Made by a program: the position numbers and the translations under genes. Positions 5,526 through 6,540 of a stretch of DNA of 6,540 bases are shown piece after piece; within the stretch, counting starts at the first letter, position 1, and the number at the start of each line of letters is the position of its first letter. The stretch is from Anaerolineaceae bacterium UBA4890 (GTDB lineage: Bacteria > Chloroflexota > Anaerolineae > Anaerolineales > Anaerolineaceae): contig DHCY01000003.1 in NCBI GenBank assembly GCA_002399085.1, forward strand, positions 70,984 through 77,523, written 5' to 3'. Below the pieces are notes generated by a model. That model had not been told where the DNA came from. It searched no databases and was given only the letters and a program-made list of their open reading frames with translations.

Positions 5526-5993
5526 TTAAATTTTTACGATGGGCACCCAGAGTTCCATCCTGTAATCCGGGCTGTTCAGATCGCCTTCGAGATAGTGTTC
5601 GAAGTCGGGCGTACCGGCGTGACGGTAGCCATTTTCTGGCAGCCAGGTGCCCATGGCGTAATCCCAACCCTGCATGATGCAGGCGGGCACCGGACCTTGC
5701 ACTTCAATAATTGCGTACTCTGCCGCAGGCACGTTGAGGACCTGCAAACCAAGTTCGGCGGCACGAGCGGGGTCAGCCAGGTCGAATCCGGCAATATAGG
5801 AAAAGGACATCGGCTCCTGGGTGTAATCGAAACATGAGCCGAAACTCATACCGTTGCCCAACCCCAGCAACTGGGGCATGGAAAACTCGGTGAATAAGCG
5901 GTCCCGCACAGCGGGCAGATTTTCGTTTTGACCATTTTTAACAGCAAGCCCCGCCACCTGGAAAGCGGGTTTGGATTCTATTCTCACATTCAT
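5526..5993 (-). CDS. GyrI-like / effector-binding-domain protein (stand-alone)
   Basis: A 155-residue cytoplasmic protein resembling the GyrI-like small-molecule-binding domain (also known as the AraC/BmrR effector-binding domain). Visible are an N-terminal strand VRIESKPAFQVAGLAV (3-18), a central IIEVQGPVPACIMQGW region, where the family has its second-half strand and helix, and the C-terminal hallmark with PDFEHYLEGD followed by ELWVPI. There is no helix-turn-helix, so it is the binding domain alone, as in SbmC/GyrI and Cass2-type proteins. Its ligand is unknown. The ATG at 5993 has a strong GAGG 5 nt upstream; the frame is open to a GTG at 6044 but that extension has no start signal. It lies between the SWIM gene and tsaE, and probably has its own promoter. 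Confidence 0.8.
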   Translation of the reverse strand: MNVRIESKPAFQVAGLAVKNGQNENLPAVRDRLFTEFSMPQLLGLGNGMSFGSCFDYTQEPMSFSYIAGFDLADPARAAELGLQVLNVPAAEYAIIEVQGPVPACIMQGWDYAMGTWLPENGYRHAGTPDFEHYLEGDLNSPDYRMELWVPIVKI

Positions 5994-5998
5994 TTCTT

Positions 5999-6002
5999 CC
6001 TC
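5999..6002 (-). promoter_or_regulatory. Shine-Dalgarno that sets the GyrI-like start
   Basis: GAGG within GAAGAGGAAGAA, 5 nt before the ATG at 5993. If translation began at the upstream GTG (6044), this purine run would encode an implausible run of glutamates (SEEEE), which supports the ATG. Confidence 0.75.
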
Positions 6003-6062
6003 TTCACTCTTTAATGGATATTTGGATACAGGTGGAAACACCACAACTGGCTTTCAAATGTT

Positions 6063-6092
6063 GCTATAAACTTGTAGATCTAAGCTTGTTAA
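6063..6092 (-). promoter_or_regulatory. Candidate promoter of the GyrI-like gene
   Basis: TTAACA (6087-6092, five of six matches to the -35 consensus) and TATAGC (6063-6068, four of six) are separated by 18 bp on the minus strand. The -35 overlaps the stop codon of the SWIM gene. The predicted leader is about 60 nt. The match is moderate, and read-through from the SWIM gene is an alternative, as no terminator lies between the two genes. Confidence 0.35.
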
Positions 6093-6337
6093 AAAGTGAT
6101 CTCTTCGTGAGGAGTAACCATTTGCTCAAGGATATGTTCCAGCCCCATGGTATGGGCACAAATGCCGTGAGCCTGGAAGTAATTACAGGTACAACTCCAG
6201 TCTCCATTGTTGTAAGTGACGACGTGCTCGTTATTTTCCCCTTTAAAGCGAGCTTCAAAACTATTGAATTGGATGCGGTCTTTTTCTTCCGCATATCTTT
6301 TAGCCTTTTCGATTTTACCGATTAATCCACTGTCCAT
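6089..6337 (-). CDS. Small SWIM zinc-finger protein
   Basis: An 82-residue protein with a SWIM-type zinc-binding motif CxCx8CxH: C49, C51, C60 and H62, inside WSCTCNYFQAHGICAH (47-62). The N-terminal third is a charged, probably helical segment (IEKAKRYAEEKDRI), followed by a short beta-rich region leading into the finger. SWIM domains bind DNA or proteins, and elsewhere form part of MULE transposases, SWI2/SNF2 ATPases and MEKK1; this one has no partner domain. The ATG at 6337 has GGAG 10 nt upstream. The frame is open up to a GTG at 6427, but that stretch includes the leader hairpin and looks non-coding. The function is unknown; I infer a small nucleic-acid or protein adaptor. Confidence 0.82.
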   Translation of the reverse strand: MDSGLIGKIEKAKRYAEEKDRIQFNSFEARFKGENNEHVVTYNNGDWSCTCNYFQAHGICAHTMGLEHILEQMVTPHEEITF

Positions 6338-6360
6338 AGTGTATAGGCTCCGTTTCTTAT

Positions 6361-6401
6361 TTAATAAACAAAAACACGCGCCAAGGATAAGCGGCGAGTG
6401 T
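6361..6401 (-). terminator. Terminator-like hairpin in the leader of the SWIM gene
   Basis: On the minus strand ACACTCGCC (6393-6401) pairs with GGCGCGTGT (6374-6382), 8 of 9 positions, around a 10-nt loop, followed immediately by TTTTGTTTATTAA. This has the form of an intrinsic terminator but lies between the promoter and the start codon, 36 nt upstream of the ATG. It would therefore act as an attenuator for the gene unless it is bypassed. Confidence 0.6.
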
Positions 6402-6466
6402 CTTAATTGAGAACTCCGTTTGAGCACAGGTGGTGCGTATCAAGCTAACTCCTGCATAGTAACTTC

Positions 6467-6495
6467 ATTATAGGATGTTTTGGGCTTTGAGTCAA
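6467..6495 (-). promoter_or_regulatory. Sigma-70-type promoter of the SWIM gene
   Basis: TTGACT (6490-6495) and TATAAT (6467-6472) are separated by exactly 17 bp on the minus strand: 11 of 12 consensus bases with optimal spacing. The predicted start of transcription is near 6460, giving a leader of about 120 nt that contains the terminator-like hairpin. This is the best promoter in the window. Confidence 0.8.
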
Positions 6496-6540
6496 TCGAA
6501 ACTGGCAGGATGTCACTGTTTCAAATTTGACTAAAAACCC

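Noticed and set aside
5994..6044. N-terminal extension of the GyrI-like protein from a GTG at 6044
   Set aside because: The extension encodes SEEEE from the purine-rich Shine-Dalgarno region and has no start signal of its own; family members start near the VRIESKPAF-type strand.
6338..6427. 30-residue N-terminal extension of the SWIM protein from a GTG at 6427
   Set aside because: The stretch coincides with the terminator-like hairpin and T-tract, and its residues look random (Cys, Leu and Arg mix); the ATG at 6337 has a GGAG.
6440..6457. Five-codon leader peptide (ATG CAG GAG TTA GCT TGA) before the SWIM gene attenuator
   Set aside because: It would start only about 3 nt after the predicted transcription start, has no Shine-Dalgarno and no run of regulatory codons.

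Overview
The window is a bacterial chromosome segment. Every gene I can support lies on the minus strand, so the genes read from right to left. Gene content fits a Gram-positive-like or Chloroflexota (Anaerolineae-type) bacterium: a tsaE-tsaB-rimI block, a family 4 [4Fe-4S] uracil-DNA glycosylase, nucleotide-sugar enzymes, a stand-alone SWIM zinc-finger protein and palindrome-rich intergenic DNA. The phylum is an inference from gene content and style, not something the sequence proves.

Right end (about 5526-6540): two small genes. The first encodes an 82-residue SWIM zinc-finger protein. It has a near-consensus sigma-70 promoter (TTGACT, 17 bp, TATAAT) and a terminator-like hairpin with a T-tract between promoter and start codon, which suggests transcription attenuation. 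The second encodes a 155-residue stand-alone GyrI-like/effector-binding-domain protein with a strong Shine-Dalgarno.

Middle (678-5418): six tightly packed genes that look like one operon, led by a TATAAT box at 5446-5451. In order of transcription they are tsaE and tsaB (tRNA t6A37 synthesis), rimI (ribosomal-protein or t6A-complex-associated N-acetyltransferase), a family 4 uracil-DNA glycosylase, a WbpA-like UDP-GlcNAc/UDP-Glc 6-dehydrogenase and a UDP-uronate 4-epimerase-type SDR. tsaE and tsaB are separated by 1 nt, and the last two genes overlap in TGATG. The gene order links tRNA modification, uracil repair and synthesis of a UDP-uronic acid precursor for a surface polysaccharide. The glycosylase carries a proline- and acid-rich tail ending in QLSLF, an exact match to the bacterial sliding-clamp-binding consensus; this is the most interesting protein-level observation.

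Left end (1-663): no gene. It is a dense composite repeat array. About 2.6 copies of a 178-179 bp unit stand in tandem, each carrying two different palindromes. One is a GC-rich hairpin of the GTCA[T/C]TGCGAG...type. The other is a 9-bp stem preceded by GTAG, as in REP elements mobilised by RAYT transposases. Shorter-period copies of the first palindrome flank the long units, and a 62-bp perfect direct repeat brackets nearly the whole array. The array begins before the window and its last hairpin lies 15 nt past the operon's final stop codon.
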